From: Draconibacterium sp.
GTDB taxonomy: Bacteria > Bacteroidota > Bacteroidia > Bacteroidales > Prolixibacteraceae
Assembly (NCBI GenBank): GCA_027011835.1
Contig: JALUZN010000501.1
Coordinates: forward strand, 1-16,956
DNA: 16,956 nucleotides
Direction: 5' to 3'
The notes beneath the pieces were generated by a model. That model had not been told where the DNA came from, did no database searches, and saw nothing but the letters and a program-made list of their open reading frames with translations. Below are positions 14,777 to 16,956 of the stretch, one piece after another. A program made the translations under genes and the position numbers. Within the stretch, counting starts at the first letter, position 1. Every line of letters begins with the position of its first letter.

Positions 14777-16956
14777 TTAATTACTCCCTTTAATTTGAAC
14801 CCAACCCGAATAAGATTTTACTCCGGAGAGTGTTACCACAAAATAGTAGGTGCCATCAGGGAGTAACTTCCCTTGTTCATTTTCCCCAAACCAGACAATA
14901 TTTACATTATCGTAATGGTTCAGTTCATTTACTTTATCGCCCCAGATATTAAACAACCTAACAACATTGTCGGGAAATTTCTCTATTCCGCGAATGGTCC
15001 ATGAATCGTTAACTCCATCGCCGTTAGGTGTAAATGCATTATAAATTCCTACCAAATCTTCTACATTATCTACAACATAAACTGTTTTTGAATCGAATAC
15101 AGAACAGCCAGTATTTATATCGGTCACTTCAACCTCAAATTTTGTTGTTCCCGACAGATTTTCGGTTTCGGTGAATCCCGATTTATCGTTTTTCACAAGC
15201 GAAACAGGCTCCCACTGATAATAATAACGCCCCGAGCCATTTTTCACAACCACATTTAACTCGGCTGATGTATTCACATAAATTGAATCATCGGGGCCAA
15301 CATCGACCAACAACTGCGGATAAATTGTCAGAACAATTTCATCTGTAATAGTATCTAAAGAGGAAGTGCCTTCGCCCACAATCTCCATTTTCAGTATCAC
15401 TTCACCGGTTTCGGTATCGGCAGGTACATAAGTTGGCGATAATGTATTTGCATTTTCCAGTGTTCCATTACCGTTAGTTGTCCATAAAACAGAGCTGTAC
15501 CAATAGGCAGATGCCCCAACTACCTGAATTGGCTGATTAAAACAGGTCGAGATATCGGGACCGGCATTAATTGTCATAACCACAGAGAATGGCACAGTTA
15601 CTGTTCCCGAAGCAACCGAACTTAATCCCTCATTGTCAACTACATAATAACTTACTACTGAAGATACTGCACCATCAATCGGGTCAATCTCAATATCGGA
15701 AAGTGGTTGCCCTGTTGGAGTAGTTTGAACACTTATGCCTTCTACAGGTATCGTAGTATATGTTATTCCAGAAACCGAAATACTGATAACATTTGTTGGC
15801 ATACTAGTAATTAATAATGATGCTATTATTCCATCAATATCAGACCCACTAAAACTATTTGCCAAGACTGTTACATAATTAGTTCCACCCGGGTTTTCCG
15901 GACTTGCCATTGTGCTTACTCCAGCAACTGGAGGATTATTAACCGATGTAACGGTAATTTCTAATGTTGCAGTATCGGTTAATGAACCATCGCTGCTGGT
16001 ATAGGTAATTACTGGTACCGATCCGGAATAATTCGCAACCGGTATAAAACTGTAGCTTCCATCTGAATTGACAACTATGGTTCCAACATTGGATATGATT
16101 GCGGTGTTACCTGCGGTATAAATAGTAGCATCTCCTTCAATAACAAATTGTGTTACTGTCAATGCTGTACCTTCTATATCGGTGTCATTACTTAATACAT
16201 TTCCGTTTACAGGAGTATCTTCCGGAGCTGTGGCAATATCATTGATTGCAACAGGGGCATCGTTAACCGGAGCAACCGTTACAACTACTGTATCTGTAAC
16301 ACAAAGTGAACCTGGGTCACAAACCTCATAGATTAAGGAGTCGCTTCCATAATAATCTGCGAGTGGAGTATAAGTTACTGTTCCATCTCCATTATCGGTA
16401 AATGTTCCGCCACCTGTTCCTGTATTTCCGTTGGGGAAACTTATTGTTAATAGGTCGCCATCAACATCGATATTATTATCATCTAAATCTATCGATATAG
16501 CAGCGCCATCCTCATCCATTGTTGCTGCTTCGTTCCCTCCTGTTGGAGCATCGTTTACCGGAGTTACGGTTATGAAAATAGTATCGTTTACACATTTGGC
16601 AGGAAGAGGTGTTCCATCATCACAAATCTCAACAATTACGGTATCTGCTCCATTGAGATTCAAATCTGGTATATAGGTATATGTTCCATCAGAGTTTATT
16701 ACTATGCTTCCATTATTGGGCCCGTAAATAGGATTTGTAGTTACAACTAAGTTACCATCAACATCGCTATCGCCACCATCTGTAACATCGCCGTTAACCG
16801 GAGTGTCTTCAGATGTTACATCATTTTCGTTATCTACTACCGGCGCATCATTTACCGGGGTAATTGTAATGTCTAAAGTAGCATCGTCTGTATCGGTGCC
16901 GTCACTTAATGTATAAGTGGTTTGCGGTACTGGACCATTGTAATTAGAGGCTGGAG
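14777..16956 (-). CDS. Large repeat-rich surface adhesin-like protein with T9SS type B (CHU_C) sorting domain, 5' partial
   Basis: The frame is open to the right edge of the window, so the start lies outside; the TTG at 16663 is internal (upstream codons read SDGTYTYIPDL before it). The visible 726 residues begin with several Ig/cadherin-like repeats of the VNDAP type: ITPVNDAPVVDNEN, VTPVNDAPTGGNEA, VAPVNDAPVAINDI and a weaker VTSVNNPPVAG, each followed by EDTPVNG- and DVDGD/DIEG-like acidic loops that probably bind calcium. PKD/Ig-like domains follow (INAGPDISTCFNQP, VDVGPDDSIYVNTSAEL). The C-terminal 95 residues form a gliding-motility-associated domain: NAFTPNGDGVNDSW, FPDNVVRLFNIWGDKV, and LPDGTYYFVV near the end. 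That domain directs export through the type IX system. The function is probably surface adhesion or a structural layer; the ligand is unknown. It is the first visible gene of a trio with PorP/SprF and the PorE-like protein. Confidence 0.93.
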   Translation of the reverse strand, partial: PASNYNGPVPQTTYTLSDGTDTDDATLDITITPVNDAPVVDNENDVTSEDTPVNGDVTDGGDSDVDGNLVVTTNPIYGPNNGSIVINSDGTYTYIPDLNLNGADTVIVEICDDGTPLPAKCVNDTIFITVTPVNDAPTGGNEAATMDEDGAAISIDLDDNNIDVDGDLLTISFPNGNTGTGGGTFTDNGDGTVTYTPLADYYGSDSLIYEVCDPGSLCVTDTVVVTVAPVNDAPVAINDIATAPEDTPVNGNVLSNDTDIEGTALTVTQFVIEGDATIYTAGNTAIISNVGTIVVNSDGSYSFIPVANYSGSVPVITYTSSDGSLTDTATLEITVTSVNNPPVAGVSTMASPENPGGTNYVTVLANSFSGSDIDGIIASLLITSMPTNVISISVSGITYTTIPVEGISVQTTPTGQPLSDIEIDPIDGAVSSVVSYYVVDNEGLSSVASGTVTVPFSVVMTINAGPDISTCFNQPIQVVGASAYWYSSVLWTTNGNGTLENANTLSPTYVPADTETGEVILKMEIVGEGTSSLDTITDEIVLTIYPQLLVDVGPDDSIYVNTSAELNVVVKNGSGRYYYQWEPVSLVKNDKSGFTETENLSGTTKFEVEVTDINTGCSVFDSKTVYVVDNVEDLVGIYNAFTPNGDGVNDSWTIRGIEKFPDNVVRLFNIWGDKVNELNHYDNVNIVWFGENEQGKLLPDGTYYFVVTLSGVKSYSGWVQIKGSN

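Noticed and set aside
1..16956. CRISPR array, tRNA or rRNA genes, toxin-antitoxin or phage-defence module
   Set aside because: I saw no regularly spaced repeats, no cloverleaf with a conserved TPsiC arm, and no paired small genes or defence domains on either strand.

Overview
The window looks like a chromosomal segment of a member of the Bacteroidota, probably in or near the Bacteroidales. The evidence is a type IX secretion (T9SS) gene set with a CHU_C/type B sorting domain, a PorP/SprF protein and a PorE-like OmpA protein, together with TAnnTTTG promoter boxes, few Shine-Dalgarno sequences and an AT-rich base composition. All genes are on the minus strand except the first, which is cut by the left edge of the window.

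Layout from left to right. (1) Positions 2-1372 (+) hold the 3' part of a lipoprotein that looks like a TIM-barrel glycosidase with a DUF5648-like C-terminus. A bidirectional terminator separates it from the minus-strand genes. (2) Positions 1436-5670 (-) form a housekeeping and regulatory block: a RelA/SpoT-type (p)ppGpp synthetase/hydrolase, a Fur-family repressor behind its own near-perfect 7-1-7 operator, and purA. (3) Positions 5813-9721 (-) form a compact operon for nucleotide-activated heptose: NUDIX hydrolase, GT4 glycosyltransferase, HddA kinase, a 24-codon remnant where gmhA would be expected, HddC guanylyltransferase and GmhB phosphatase. HddA, GmhB and HddC are three of the four enzymes that convert sedoheptulose-7-phosphate to GDP-D-glycero-D-manno-heptose. 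The isomerase GmhA seems to have been deleted, leaving only its start. (4) About 9734-11156 is an IS4-like insertion sequence just upstream of that operon. Its transposase is split by an extra A in an A8 run. (5) Positions 11157-11552 are non-coding, with hints of old repeats or mobile-element ends. (6) Positions 11553-16956 (-) form a T9SS surface-display group: a large repeat-rich adhesin-like protein ending in a type B sorting domain (its 5' end lies beyond the window), a PorP/SprF outer-membrane protein, and a PorE-like protein with TPR, propeller, CRD and OmpA domains.

The genes suggest two envelope-related themes, activated heptose for a surface glycan and T9SS display of a large surface protein, next to a stress and metabolism block (Rsh, Fur, PurA). 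I did not see CRISPR arrays, tRNA or rRNA genes, or a defence system. The most informative oddities are the gmhA remnant, the frameshifted IS transposase at the head of the heptose operon, and the Fur-family gene with its operator.
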